Source of the DNA: Hydromicrobium sp964415365
GTDB taxonomy: Bacteria > Actinomycetota > Humimicrobiia > Humimicrobiales > Humimicrobiaceae
Assembly: GCA_964415365.1 (NCBI GenBank)
Contig: CAYPYW010000004.1
Location: 34,001-98,000 of the forward strand
DNA: 64,000 bases
Direction: 5' to 3'
The notes beneath the pieces are model-generated. The model saw nothing but the letters and a program-made list of their open reading frames with translations, did no database searches and was not told the DNA's origin. The translations under genes were made by a program, and so were the position numbers. Positions 9,288-17,755 of the stretch are shown here, in pieces. Position 1 is the stretch's first letter. Every line of letters begins with the position of its first letter.

Positions 9288-11073
9288 TCCTGTTTTTAAG
9301 ACCGGAATGAGAACTAACTTATGTGGAGAGATAAATAAGGAATTTGAGAGTAAAGAAGTCATTTTGAGTGGCTGGGTTAATAAAAGAAGAGACCACGGCA
9401 AGTTGATTTTTATTGACCTGAGGGATTTTTCCGGAGTTGTCCAGCTGGTTTTTAATCTCAATGTAAACAAGAACTCTTATACCATAGCCAAGGACATACG
9501 GAGTGAATATGTAATTAAAATCAAAGGCAAAGTCAGAATGAGGTCAAAGGATACTATTAATTCTTCAATTCCGACCGGTGAGATAGAAATAGTAGTAAAA
9601 GATATTACAGTACTTGGCAAATCAAAAACGCCTCCTTTTATGCTTGAAGATAGAGATAAAGTTGAAGAGAACACAAGATTAAAATACAGATATATCGATT
9701 TAAGAACCGGAGAGATGCAGAGAAACCTTAGATTAAGGCATAATATAACAACTGCAACCAGAAAATATTTCAACTCTAAAGGTTTTTTAGAAATAGAGAC
9801 TCCTATAATGGCAAAAAGTACTCCAGAAGGAGCAAGGGATTTTCTGGTACCTTCAAGGATGAACTCTGGTAAGTTTTATGCCCTTCCACAATCACCACAG
9901 CTTTTCAAACAGATTTTGATGTTTTCCGGGTTCGACAGGTGCTACCAGATTGCAAGATGTTTTAGAGACGAAGATTTAAGAGCAAATAGGCAACCGGAAT
10001 TTACCCAGATAGATCTGGAAATGACTTTTGTAGAAATGGAAGATGTGATGGAGATAATAGAGGGTTTGTTTTTTTACATTTTTAATGAAGTACTTGGTAA
10101 AAAGGTAGAGATGCCCTTTAAGAGAATCAAATGGAAAGAAAGTATGGAAACCTATGGTACAGATAAACCTGATTTGAGATTTAATTTAATTATAAAGGAT
10201 ATATCCGATATATTTAAAAATAGCGAGATTAAAATTTTTAAGGATATATTAAAAAACAATGGCTGTATAAAAAGTATAGTAATAGATGACTGGTCCAGTT
10301 TCGCCAGGAGGGAATTGGATGAACTGGTAGAGATGTCAAAGGAATGCGGTGCCAGGGGACTGATATGGATAAAAGTTGATGAAGACATGGATCTTAAGTC
10401 TCCAATCTCAAAACTTTTATCCCAGGATGAGAAAGAAGGTTTAATTAAGGCTCTGGGCTTGAAAAAAAAGAATCTGCTTCTAATTGTTGCTGACCAATTC
10501 ATGACTACGTGCCAAACGCTGGGCACTATCAGAAAACATCTTGCCGGTAAATTAAAAATGATAAAAGAAAATGAATTTAATTTTGTATGGATATACGATT
10601 TTCCATTGTTTGAATGGGATGAGAATGAGAAAAGAATAACGTCAGTACATCACCCATTTACAAAACCAGATGAAAATACAATGAGTTACCTTGATACCGA
10701 ACCTTTAAATGTTAAATCCCAGGCTTATGATATAGTGTTGAATGGTGAAGAATTAGGCGGAGGTTCTATAAGGATTAATGATGTAAATTTACAAAAAAAG
10801 ATATTTAAAATACTTAATTTTGACGAAAAAAGGATCAGGGAAAATTTTGGTTTCTTTACAAGGGCAATGGAATACGGCATCCCGCCTCATGGTGGTATAG
10901 CTCTGGGGATGGATAGACTAATTATGCTTTTAGGAGGGCTTGAAAACATAAGAGATGTAATAGCTTTTCCAAAGACGCAATCTGCAGTGTGCTTGCTTAC
11001 CGGTTCACCTTCAGGTGTAACAGATGAACAATTGAAAGAAGTATTCATTGAGGTGATAGAGGAAGATAGATAG
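9280..11073 (+). CDS. aspS: aspartyl-tRNA synthetase (bacterial type)
   Basis: A 597-residue class II enzyme with an N-terminal OB anticodon domain (SGWVNKRRDHGKLIFIDLRD), catalytic motif 2 (CFRDEDLRANRQPEFTQID), the bacterial GAD insertion domain in the middle, and motif 3 (GIALGMDRLIMLL). The size and GAD domain identify the bacterial form. Whether it also charges tRNA-Asn cannot be decided here; this depends on gatCAB elsewhere. ATG 9280 has GGAG eight bases upstream (9268-9271) and overlaps hisS. It is the last gene before a 291-base non-coding interval. Confidence 0.95.
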   Translation: MINPVFKTGMRTNLCGEINKEFESKEVILSGWVNKRRDHGKLIFIDLRDFSGVVQLVFNLNVNKNSYTIAKDIRSEYVIKIKGKVRMRSKDTINSSIPTGEIEIVVKDITVLGKSKTPPFMLEDRDKVEENTRLKYRYIDLRTGEMQRNLRLRHNITTATRKYFNSKGFLEIETPIMAKSTPEGARDFLVPSRMNSGKFYALPQSPQLFKQILMFSGFDRCYQIARCFRDEDLRANRQPEFTQIDLEMTFVEMEDVMEIIEGLFFYIFNEVLGKKVEMPFKRIKWKESMETYGTDKPDLRFNLIIKDISDIFKNSEIKIFKDILKNNGCIKSIVIDDWSSFARRELDELVEMSKECGARGLIWIKVDEDMDLKSPISKLLSQDEKEGLIKALGLKKKNLLLIVADQFMTTCQTLGTIRKHLAGKLKMIKENEFNFVWIYDFPLFEWDENEKRITSVHHPFTKPDENTMSYLDTEPLNVKSQAYDIVLNGEELGGGSIRINDVNLQKKIFKILNFDEKRIRENFGFFTRAMEYGIPPHGGIALGMDRLIMLLGGLENIRDVIAFPKTQSAVCLLTGSPSGVTDEQLKEVFIEVIEEDR

Positions 11074-11105
11074 TTCTGTATGATTACCTGGCAAAATCCC
11101 GGTTT

Positions 11106-11124
11106 ATTGAATAAACTATTCAAT
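11106..11124. repeat. perfect inverted repeat ATTGAATA-aac-TATTCAAT
   Basis: Two perfect 8-base arms separated by three bases lie 33 bases after the aspS stop and directly abut the TATGAT box for the RNA gene. There is no T-run immediately behind, so it is a poor terminator. Its position over the promoter spacer and -35 region would suit an operator. Confidence 0.5.
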
Positions 11125-11130
11125 TATGAT
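11125..11130 (+). promoter_or_regulatory. -10 box for the 6S-like RNA
   Basis: TATGAT lies 12 bases before the first base of the closing stem (11142), so transcription would begin near 11137-11139. No clear -35 hexamer is seen 16-18 bases upstream, where the inverted repeat sits. Confidence 0.4.
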
Positions 11131-11137
11131 AACATTT

Positions 11138-11335
11138 TTCCGGGTACTCTGTTTGTATCGCAACTAAAGTTAAATTTTTGTGCCAACAAATTTACATTGG
11201 AAGCTCAAACTTTGGCTGTAGCGTAAATGCCCATTACATAGTGGGACTTATAAAACAGACAGGAGGGCATCCACCTGCTGAGCGCAGGGCGCAAAAAACT
11301 TCCTCTAGTTACGACTAAGCGGAGTATCCATTTTA
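11138..11335 (+). ncRNA. ssrS: candidate 6S RNA between aspS and alaS
   Basis: The roughly 195-base interval folds by eye into one long interrupted rod. GGGTACTC (11142-11149) pairs with GAGTATCC (11322-11329). TGTTTG (11150-11155) pairs with TAAGCG (11316-11321) using G-U pairs. CG-c-AACTA (11159-11166) pairs with TAGTT-a-CG (11306-11313). Further in, TTTTTGTGCC (11175-11184) pairs with GGCGCAAAAA (11288-11297). Length, rod shape, unpaired interior and T-rich 3' edge (ATTTTATTAT) fit 6S RNA, which binds sigma-70-type RNA polymerase. In Bacillus subtilis one 6S gene is also next to aspS. No T-box signature (AGGGTGG-type motif) was found. The family assignment rests on shape and synteny only. 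Confidence 0.55.
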
Positions 11336-11364
11336 TTATCGAATATCAGCCTGATTTAATTTTT

Positions 11365-14070
11365 ATGGATATAAGAAAGACATTTTTGGATTATTTTAAG
11401 AAAAATGATCATCTGGTAATGTCTTCGTCAAGCCTTATACCACAGGATGACCCCAGTGTGCTTCTAACTACTGCCGGAATGCAACAGTTCAAACCGTACT
11501 ATCTGGGAATAAAAAAACCTCCTGCCAGCAGAATTGCTACAGTGCAGAAATGCTTCAGAACCAGTGATATAGATAAGGTGGGTTACACGGACAAACATCT
11601 TACATTTTTTGAGATGTTAGGCAATTTTTCATTCGGAGATTATTTTAAAAAAGAAGCAATAGAATATTCTTTTGATTTTCTTTTAAATGTTTTAAAAATT
11701 CCCATCGAAAAGTTACTGGTTGCTGTATTTGAAGGGAGCAAAGAAATACCGGCGGATTTGGAATCTATAGAATACTGGAAGAAAAGCGGGATAAGCGCTG
11801 ATAAAATATACAAATTCGGAAAAGAAGAAAATTTCTGGGGTCCTGCCGGAGAGACCGGACCCTGTGGACCATGCTCTGAAATATACTATGATTTTGGAAA
11901 AGAATATGGATGCGGTAAAAAAGATTGTAATCCGAATTGCGATTGCGGCAGATTCCTTGAAATATGGAATCTTGTTTTTACCCAGTACAATTTCAATGGC
12001 AAAAAGTATGACGAATTGCCCCGGAAAAATATTGATACCGGTATGGGATTAGAACGAATAATGGCGGTTTTAAAAGGGAATCCATCTGTTTTTAGGACGT
12101 CCTTATTTGATACTATAATGAAAGAAATAGAAAAAATATCAGGGAAAGAGAGTAATTTTAAAAATAATAAAAGTCATAATTCTGAATTTGATAAGAGTGC
12201 AAGAATAATAGCCGACCACAGCCGGGCTATTTACTTTTTGATTTCCGATGGAGTGGTACCTTCAAACGAAGGAAGAGGTTATATCTTGAGGAGAATAATT
12301 AGAAGAGCCATAAGATATGGTAAGTTAGTGGGAATCGAAGATTATTTTTTAAATGATATCGGCCAGCTAATCATACATGAATATTCAAAAATATATCCCG
12401 AACTTTTAGAAAGGGAAGAGTTTTCGTTTAAATTAGTAAGGGATGAAGAAAAGAGATTCACAGAAACATTAAAGGAAGGAAGTAAGGTTCTGGTACAGAA
12501 AATTAACAGTATCAAGAAGGATAATAGAGAATATCTTGATTCCAAAGACGCTTTTAAATTGTATGACACGTTTGGTTTTCCAGTTGAGCTGACCATGGAA
12601 ATATTGGGTGAAAACGACTTAAAATTGGACATGAAAAAGTTCCATGATTATTTAAAGAAACATGTTGAGAAATCAAGGAAAAAAGTTTTATTTGATAAAA
12701 AAATAGATAAGAATCTGGAACTATACCGTAAAATAAGCAAGAATCTGGAAGTGGTATTTGTTGGTTATCAGAAGAATGTATCGGAAACAATAATTGAAAG
12801 TATTGTAAAAATTGATAAATATGGAAACAGGGAATTGACATCGAAGTTACCTGAAGGAGAAAAAGGCGAAATAATTTTAAAAGAAACTCCGTTTTACGGA
12901 GAAAAAGGTGGTCAGATTGGAGATAGAGGCATTATTAAAAAAGGCAATAATATATTTATAGTCGAAGACTGCAAGATTCCAGTTGATGGTATTTATGCTC
13001 ATATAGGAAGTGTTAAGAAAGGTGAACTGAGAGTAGGTGACGAGATAAGTGCGGAGATCGACCGCAGTCGCAGAAAGGATATAAGTAGAAACCATACTGC
13101 AACCCATCTTCTTCATTGGGCTCTAAGAAACGTGTTTGGCAATGAAGTGAAACAGGCCGGTTCTTTTGTGGGAGAAGATAGATTCAGGTTTGATTATTCT
13201 ATCTATAATGCGCCGTCCGAAGAAAAGCTTAACAAAGTAGAAAGAATGATAAATGAGAAGATACAGAATAATGATTCCGTGAGATGTTTTGAAACCACCA
13301 GGGAATTTGCGGAAGAAATAGGAGCCATATCTTTATTTGGTGAGAAGTACGGTAAGTTTGTAAGGGTAGTAGAGATAAATAATTATAGCAGAGAGCTCTG
13401 TGGTGGTATTCACGTAAGCAGGACAGGGGATATTGGCATATTTAAGATTATGGCTGAAACCAGCATTGGTGCTAACTTAAGAAGAATAGAAGCAGTAACT
13501 GGTATGTATGCATATAATTATCTGCAAGAAAAGGAAAGAGTATTAGATGAGATTTCTGCTAACCTGGAAGTGGAACATAACAGAATATTGGATACCTTAG
13601 GTGAAGTTAAAGATAACACGAGGAAGAAAGAAGAGGAATTAACATTACTGCAAATAAGGATTGCAAAGAAAGAAATACTTGGTAAATTCAGGTACGATTC
13701 TTCTGATAGTGGTTTAAAAATAATTGATTTTAATTTTTCAAAGTCTGAATTGGTGCCCAATATGGAAATTAGTAAAATAGGGATAGTAGGCGATGAGATT
13801 AAGGATTATTTTAGAGGGATAAATACGTTTATCGTTTTTGGGAATATTTTAAATGGTAAACCGGTTATGATTCTGCAAGCTACTGAGGATCTTGTGAAGG
13901 AAGGGGTAGATTGCGGAAAGATAGCCAGGGAAACCAGTAAAAAATTAAAAGGTGGAGGTGGAGGTAAACCCTACTTTGCACAGCTGGGTGGTTCAGATGC
14001 CTCCTCTTTGGATAGCGTCATTGATTTTGTAAAGTCCAGAGTTATGGACATATTAAAAAATGGGAAATGA
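11365..14070 (+). CDS. alaS: alanyl-tRNA synthetase
   Basis: Charges tRNA-Ala. The 901-residue protein has the catalytic N-terminal domain (TTAGMQQFKPYYLG, GNFSFGDYFK, NIDTGMGLERI), the editing domain with zinc-site motifs HTATHLLHWALR and CGGIHVSRTGDIG, and the C-terminal DHHA1 domain ending near GGGGGKPYFAQLGG. The length is standard. Cysteine-rich residues around 180-195 (CGKKDCNPNCDCG) are an insertion seen in some bacterial AlaRS. ATG 11365 has no clear ribosome site. Its stop overlaps the start of ruvX by ATGA. Confidence 0.96.
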   Translation: MDIRKTFLDYFKKNDHLVMSSSSLIPQDDPSVLLTTAGMQQFKPYYLGIKKPPASRIATVQKCFRTSDIDKVGYTDKHLTFFEMLGNFSFGDYFKKEAIEYSFDFLLNVLKIPIEKLLVAVFEGSKEIPADLESIEYWKKSGISADKIYKFGKEENFWGPAGETGPCGPCSEIYYDFGKEYGCGKKDCNPNCDCGRFLEIWNLVFTQYNFNGKKYDELPRKNIDTGMGLERIMAVLKGNPSVFRTSLFDTIMKEIEKISGKESNFKNNKSHNSEFDKSARIIADHSRAIYFLISDGVVPSNEGRGYILRRIIRRAIRYGKLVGIEDYFLNDIGQLIIHEYSKIYPELLEREEFSFKLVRDEEKRFTETLKEGSKVLVQKINSIKKDNREYLDSKDAFKLYDTFGFPVELTMEILGENDLKLDMKKFHDYLKKHVEKSRKKVLFDKKIDKNLELYRKISKNLEVVFVGYQKNVSETIIESIVKIDKYGNRELTSKLPEGEKGEIILKETPFYGEKGGQIGDRGIIKKGNNIFIVEDCKIPVDGIYAHIGSVKKGELRVGDEISAEIDRSRRKDISRNHTATHLLHWALRNVFGNEVKQAGSFVGEDRFRFDYSIYNAPSEEKLNKVERMINEKIQNNDSVRCFETTREFAEEIGAISLFGEKYGKFVRVVEINNYSRELCGGIHVSRTGDIGIFKIMAETSIGANLRRIEAVTGMYAYNYLQEKERVLDEISANLEVEHNRILDTLGEVKDNTRKKEEELTLLQIRIAKKEILGKFRYDSSDSGLKIIDFNFSKSELVPNMEISKIGIVGDEIKDYFRGINTFIVFGNILNGKPVMILQATEDLVKEGVDCGKIARETSKKLKGGGGGKPYFAQLGGSDASSLDSVIDFVKSRVMDILKNGK

Positions 14071-14477
14071 GAATTCTGGGACTGGATATAGGAGACAGAA
14101 GAATAGGAGTCGCGGTTTCGGATGAACTTGAGATCATATCTACGCCGCTTGAAGTAATCAGAAACGATGAAAAAGTAAACGAAAAAATCAGGGAAATTAT
14201 AAATGAATATAATGTCAAAAGAATAGTGGTAGGAATGCCATATACTTTGAGAGGAGAAACAGGTATTCAGGCAAAGAAGGTTGTTGGTTTTGTTGACAAT
14301 ATAATTAAAAACCTGAATATTGAAGTCGATTATATTGATGAAAGGTATACCACAAAAATTCCATCAAAACTTTTAAGTAAGCGTTCTAAAAAAAAGGCAA
14401 TTGATAAATTTTCAGCAAGCATAATTCTCAGTCATTATTTAGATAGGAAAAAGAGGAAAATTGAAAATATTAGATAA
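14067..14477 (+). CDS. ruvX: Holliday junction resolvase-like protein RuvX/YqgF
   Basis: A 136-residue RNase H-fold protein of the YqgF family, associated with 16S rRNA 5'-end maturation and proposed junction cleavage. The N-terminal motif ILGLDIGDRRIGVAVSD carries the first catalytic Asp, VVGMPYTLRGE lies in the middle, and the C-terminal acidic motif is YIDERYTT. It follows alaS with a 4-base overlap, and alaS-ruvX-mltG is a common bacterial order. Its end overlaps mltG by 17 bases. Confidence 0.92.
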   Translation: MRILGLDIGDRRIGVAVSDELEIISTPLEVIRNDEKVNEKIREIINEYNVKRIVVGMPYTLRGETGIQAKKVVGFVDNIIKNLNIEVDYIDERYTTKIPSKLLSKRSKKKAIDKFSASIILSHYLDRKKRKIENIR

Positions 14478-15486
14478 TAAATCTGCAGGTAAGGTAATTT
14501 TAATATGTATATTGGTGTTTATATCCATACTTTTCTTTTGCTTAACTTCCTGTGATCTTTTTAAAGGAGAAGAAGAGGATACGGTTCAGGCAGGGGTCGA
14601 TGTTGAATTTGAAATAGAAGAAGGGATGACACTGAAGGAAGTTGCTAACCTTCTGGAAGAAAAAGGAATAATCAACAGCGCGTTTCTTTTCAGGTTGTTT
14701 GTGGAACAGAAGGGTAAAGAGGGAAGTTTAATACCCGGTATATATACATTGAAAACAAATTCAGAATATGAAGATGTGCTGAATGAAATAACAGCCGGCC
14801 CAGCGATAGTAACGTACAAGTTTACTATTCCAGAGGGCTATACAGTAAAACAGATTGTTGAAAGGGTAGCTGGCGACGTACCTTTTATAGAGTATGAAGA
14901 TATGGAACAAGTTGTGGATATCAGTAATTATGATTATGATTATTTAGAAGGTGCTGAGAGCCTGGAGGGATTTTTATTTCCAAAAACTTATGAAGTAACG
15001 ATAGATTATACTGCCAGAAATATAATTGAAATGATGCTTGCGCAGTACCAGTTTGAAACTGGAAGCCTTGATTACTCTTTTGCAGAAAACAAAGGTTTAA
15101 CCCATTATGACATATTAAAAATTGCGTCAATGATTGAGAGAGAAGCTTATATTCCCGAAGAGAGAGTTTTGATATCTGCAGTAGTACATAACAGGCTGGA
15201 TATAGATATGAAGTTGGATATAGATGCCACCTTAAGTTATTTTTTAGACAAATGGGAGGAAGATTTGACTGAAAGTGACCTGCAGATTGACACAGAGTAT
15301 AATACCAGACTGTATGCCGGCTTACCGCCTACTCCTATATGCAATCCAGGCCTGGCCTGTATTGAGGCAGCTTTAAGTCCTGCACAGGACGTAGAGTATA
15401 CGTATTTCAAAGTTACAGACACCGAGAACCACAAGCATTCTTTTTTTAATACTTACCAGGAATTCCTAGATGCAGAGGTTAAATAG
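14461..15486 (+). CDS. mltG: endolytic murein transglycosylase MltG, lipoprotein-like form
   Basis: MltG cuts nascent peptidoglycan glycan strands and sets their length. Residues about 55-110 form a LysM-like region (MTLKEVANLLEEKGII) and the YceG fold follows, with GFLFPKTY and the catalytic Glu in ASMIEREA. C-terminal motifs are YNTRLYAGLPPTPICNPG and KHSFFNTYQEF. The N-terminus has a hydrophobic segment ending LTSC, a textbook lipobox near residues 27-30; classical MltG instead has a membrane helix. TTG 14461 is the start that includes this signal. A murein synthesis role also implies the cell makes peptidoglycan. Confidence 0.93.
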   Translation: MKILDNKSAGKVILICILVFISILFFCLTSCDLFKGEEEDTVQAGVDVEFEIEEGMTLKEVANLLEEKGIINSAFLFRLFVEQKGKEGSLIPGIYTLKTNSEYEDVLNEITAGPAIVTYKFTIPEGYTVKQIVERVAGDVPFIEYEDMEQVVDISNYDYDYLEGAESLEGFLFPKTYEVTIDYTARNIIEMMLAQYQFETGSLDYSFAENKGLTHYDILKIASMIEREAYIPEERVLISAVVHNRLDIDMKLDIDATLSYFLDKWEEDLTESDLQIDTEYNTRLYAGLPPTPICNPGLACIEAALSPAQDVEYTYFKVTDTENHKHSFFNTYQEFLDAEVK

Positions 15487-16105
15487 CAATGCGAAAATAA
15501 GAGATTTAATCGCGGAAAAGAAATTACTACATGAACTACAAAAAAAAGCAGGCCTGAAAAAAGTACCAATAATAGGTATAACTACAGGAAGGTTTCTTGA
15601 GGTAATCTGTCTATTTACCAACCCAAGGAATATTTTAGAGATTGGATGCGGAACAGGATTTTCGTCTTATTTCTTAATTAAGAATCTTGTGGAGGGCTGT
15701 TACACCGGTATAGATTTGAACAGGGAAAGAATAAAAGAAGCTAAAGAATTCATAAGTGGCAAATTTCCGGAAAAGAATTTTAGGTTTATAGCCGGTAACG
15801 CTTTAAGTTTGATTCCAGATATCGAAGAAAAATTCGATCTGGTGTTCATTGATGGAGCGAAATATGAATACCCGCTGTATATAAAAACTGTGGAAAGCAG
15901 GCTGAACTCAGGAGCCATAATGATTGCCGATAACGTTTTTTATGGCAATAAAGTTTTTAAGGATAAAATAAGCAAACATGATTTTAACAGTATAAATGGA
16001 ATTAGAGAGTATATAAACTATGTGACAGATTCCGATAGTTTCAGTAATTATTTCTATGATATAGGTGATGGTATATTGATTTCCAAGTTTTTTTTAAAAA
16101 AGTAG
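15470..16105 (+). CDS. SAM-dependent O-methyltransferase (caffeoyl-CoA OMT/YrrM-like)
   Basis: A 211-residue class I methyltransferase. The SAM motif is ILEIGCGTGFSSYFL (residues about 60-75), the acidic ribose contact follows in YTGIDLN, and the later motif FDLVFIDGAKYEYPLY holds the metal-binding Asp typical of the YrrM/OMT-3 family. That family includes a tRNA 5-carboxymethoxyuridine methyltransferase (TrmR). The next gene encodes a U32 protein, whose relatives hydroxylate the same tRNA position, so a tRNA wobble role is possible but inferred. It starts at ATG 15470 inside mltG. Confidence 0.75.
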   Translation: MQRLNSNAKIRDLIAEKKLLHELQKKAGLKKVPIIGITTGRFLEVICLFTNPRNILEIGCGTGFSSYFLIKNLVEGCYTGIDLNRERIKEAKEFISGKFPEKNFRFIAGNALSLIPDIEEKFDLVFIDGAKYEYPLYIKTVESRLNSGAIMIADNVFYGNKVFKDKISKHDFNSINGIREYINYVTDSDSFSNYFYDIGDGILISKFFLKK

Positions 16106-16118
16106 TTTTTGTCAAATT

Positions 16119-17363
16119 ATGCTAGAAGATAAAAAAATACCAGAACTTTTGGTACCTGCCAATAATTTAAATATTTTAAAGTATGCAGTCAATTATGGAG
16201 CGGACGCTGTTTATGTGGGGGGCAAAGAATTCAACTTAAGAAGCATCAGGGGAAATTTCAGCCTTAAAGAGTTGGAAGAAGGAGTTAATTATGCTCATAA
16301 ACATGGGGTAAAAATTTATTTTACCCTTAACTCTATAGTTTATGAGCATGAGCTGGTCAGATTAAAAAAATATTTAAGAGAAATAAAAGACGTAAGTCTG
16401 GATGCTATCATAGTATCCGATTTCGGTGTTCTGGAGCTGGTAAAAGAAATTCTGCCTGAGAGAAAAATACATATAAGCACACAGACCAATATAAATAATC
16501 ACCTGGGAGTAAAGTTTTTTGAAAAACTCGGGGTAAGCAGGGTAAATCTGGCAAGGGAAATAAATTTTTCCGATTTAAAAAATATTATAGGGAAAGCAAA
16601 TATTGAGATAGAAATATTCGTGCATGGTGCATTATGCATTTCCTATTCCGGAAGATGTATGTTAAGTAAATATATGACCGGCCGTGATGCTAATAGAGGA
16701 AAGTGTGCACATAGCTGCAGGTGGAAATATTATTTGATGGAAGAGGAAAGAGCGAACTTGTTTTTCCCGGTGGAACAGGATGAAAGAGGGACTTATATAT
16801 ATAATTCAAGAGATCTCTGTCTTTTGGATAAATTGAAATTGCTGACGGATACAGGTGTGGATGCTTTTAAAATAGAAGGGAGAATGAAAACTGAAAATTA
16901 CGTAAGCCTTACAACCTGGGTCTACAGAAAAGCGCTGGATTATATCAAACAAAACAAATTTACAGAACAGAGAATATCATATTTAACTGATGAGCTGGAT
17001 AAATGTTCTCACCGGAATTTTACCCACGGCTTTATGTTTCTAAAAGATAAGAATGAACTTGAAGACAATGATAATGTTGGTTATATCATAAAGTACAGGT
17101 TTATCGGTGTATACTATGATTTTAGTGATAAATATAATGGCCCGGTTATAAGTGTAAAGAACCAGTTCAGAACTGGGGAGGTCCTGGATATATTGCAGCC
17201 GTATAAGAATCCTAAAAGGTTTACTATAGAAAAAATAGTATCGATGTCAGATAATACTAAGGTTGAATGCACAAATCCCAATGATTTTGTTGTTATATGT
17301 GGCCTGGGTAGAGTAAGCCCATTTTCAATTTTCAGAATAAAGAAGCGGGGATTTAAAATATAA
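16119..17363 (+). CDS. peptidase U32 family protein, TrhP-like tRNA hydroxylase candidate
   Basis: A 414-residue U32 protein. The N-terminal half begins ELLVPANNLNILKYAVNYGADAVYVGG. The family cysteine signature is HGALCISYSGRCMLS...CAHSCRW (residues about 168-202), which in characterised relatives helps hold an iron-sulfur cluster. FKIEGRMK follows, and a C-terminal beta domain. Despite the peptidase name, close relatives such as TrhP and RlhA hydroxylate RNA, and TrhP depends on prephenate metabolism. Placement between an OMT of the YrrM type and aroE supports a tRNA 5-hydroxyuridine role. Substrate is not proven by sequence. Confidence 0.8.
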   Translation: MLEDKKIPELLVPANNLNILKYAVNYGADAVYVGGKEFNLRSIRGNFSLKELEEGVNYAHKHGVKIYFTLNSIVYEHELVRLKKYLREIKDVSLDAIIVSDFGVLELVKEILPERKIHISTQTNINNHLGVKFFEKLGVSRVNLAREINFSDLKNIIGKANIEIEIFVHGALCISYSGRCMLSKYMTGRDANRGKCAHSCRWKYYLMEEERANLFFPVEQDERGTYIYNSRDLCLLDKLKLLTDTGVDAFKIEGRMKTENYVSLTTWVYRKALDYIKQNKFTEQRISYLTDELDKCSHRNFTHGFMFLKDKNELEDNDNVGYIIKYRFIGVYYDFSDKYNGPVISVKNQFRTGEVLDILQPYKNPKRFTIEKIVSMSDNTKVECTNPNDFVVICGLGRVSPFSIFRIKKRGFKI

Positions 17364-17440
17364 TAAAAGTTATGAAAGTTTAAGAAGTTGAAAATATAAA
17401 AATTTTTTAGTATTATTATAATAATTAATTTAAAAGATAT

Positions 17441-17725
17441 ATGGTTGAAAATATTAAAACTTACAGAGTGGTACTGTTGGGTAGGGTTCAAGGTGTAGGT
17501 TTCAGGTATTTCGTAGAGTCTATAGCCAATAAGTATGGCATGGGTGGCTATGTGAGAAACACTTTCGACCGCAAAGTAGAAGTTGTATGTCAGGGAGAAG
17601 AAGAAGATCTGAAGCAGTTTATAGATGAAGTGAAAAAAGGGCCTGCATTCTCTGTGGTAACAGATGTTAGAATAGAAGAAATCGAAGATAGCAAAGAATA
17701 TAATATATTCGAGATCAAATTTTAG
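17441..17725 (+). CDS. acyP: acylphosphatase
   Basis: A complete 94-residue acylphosphatase that hydrolyses carboxyl-phosphate bonds in small metabolites. The phosphate loop VLLGRVQGVGFRYFV contains the catalytic Arg, and the catalytic Asn is in GGYVRNTFD. Length is standard. It is preceded by 77 AT-rich bases with no gene and lies just before aroE; no functional link to aroE is evident. Confidence 0.92.
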   Translation: MVENIKTYRVVLLGRVQGVGFRYFVESIANKYGMGGYVRNTFDRKVEVVCQGEEEDLKQFIDEVKKGPAFSVVTDVRIEEIEDSKEYNIFEIKF

Positions 17726-17755
17726 TAGTAGCAATATAATAGTTAAATAATAGCA

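Noticed and set aside
11138..11335. T-box leader of alaS
   Set aside because: The conserved AGGGTGG-type antiterminator motif and a terminator alternative were not found; the strong feature is a single long rod closed by distant arms, more like 6S RNA.
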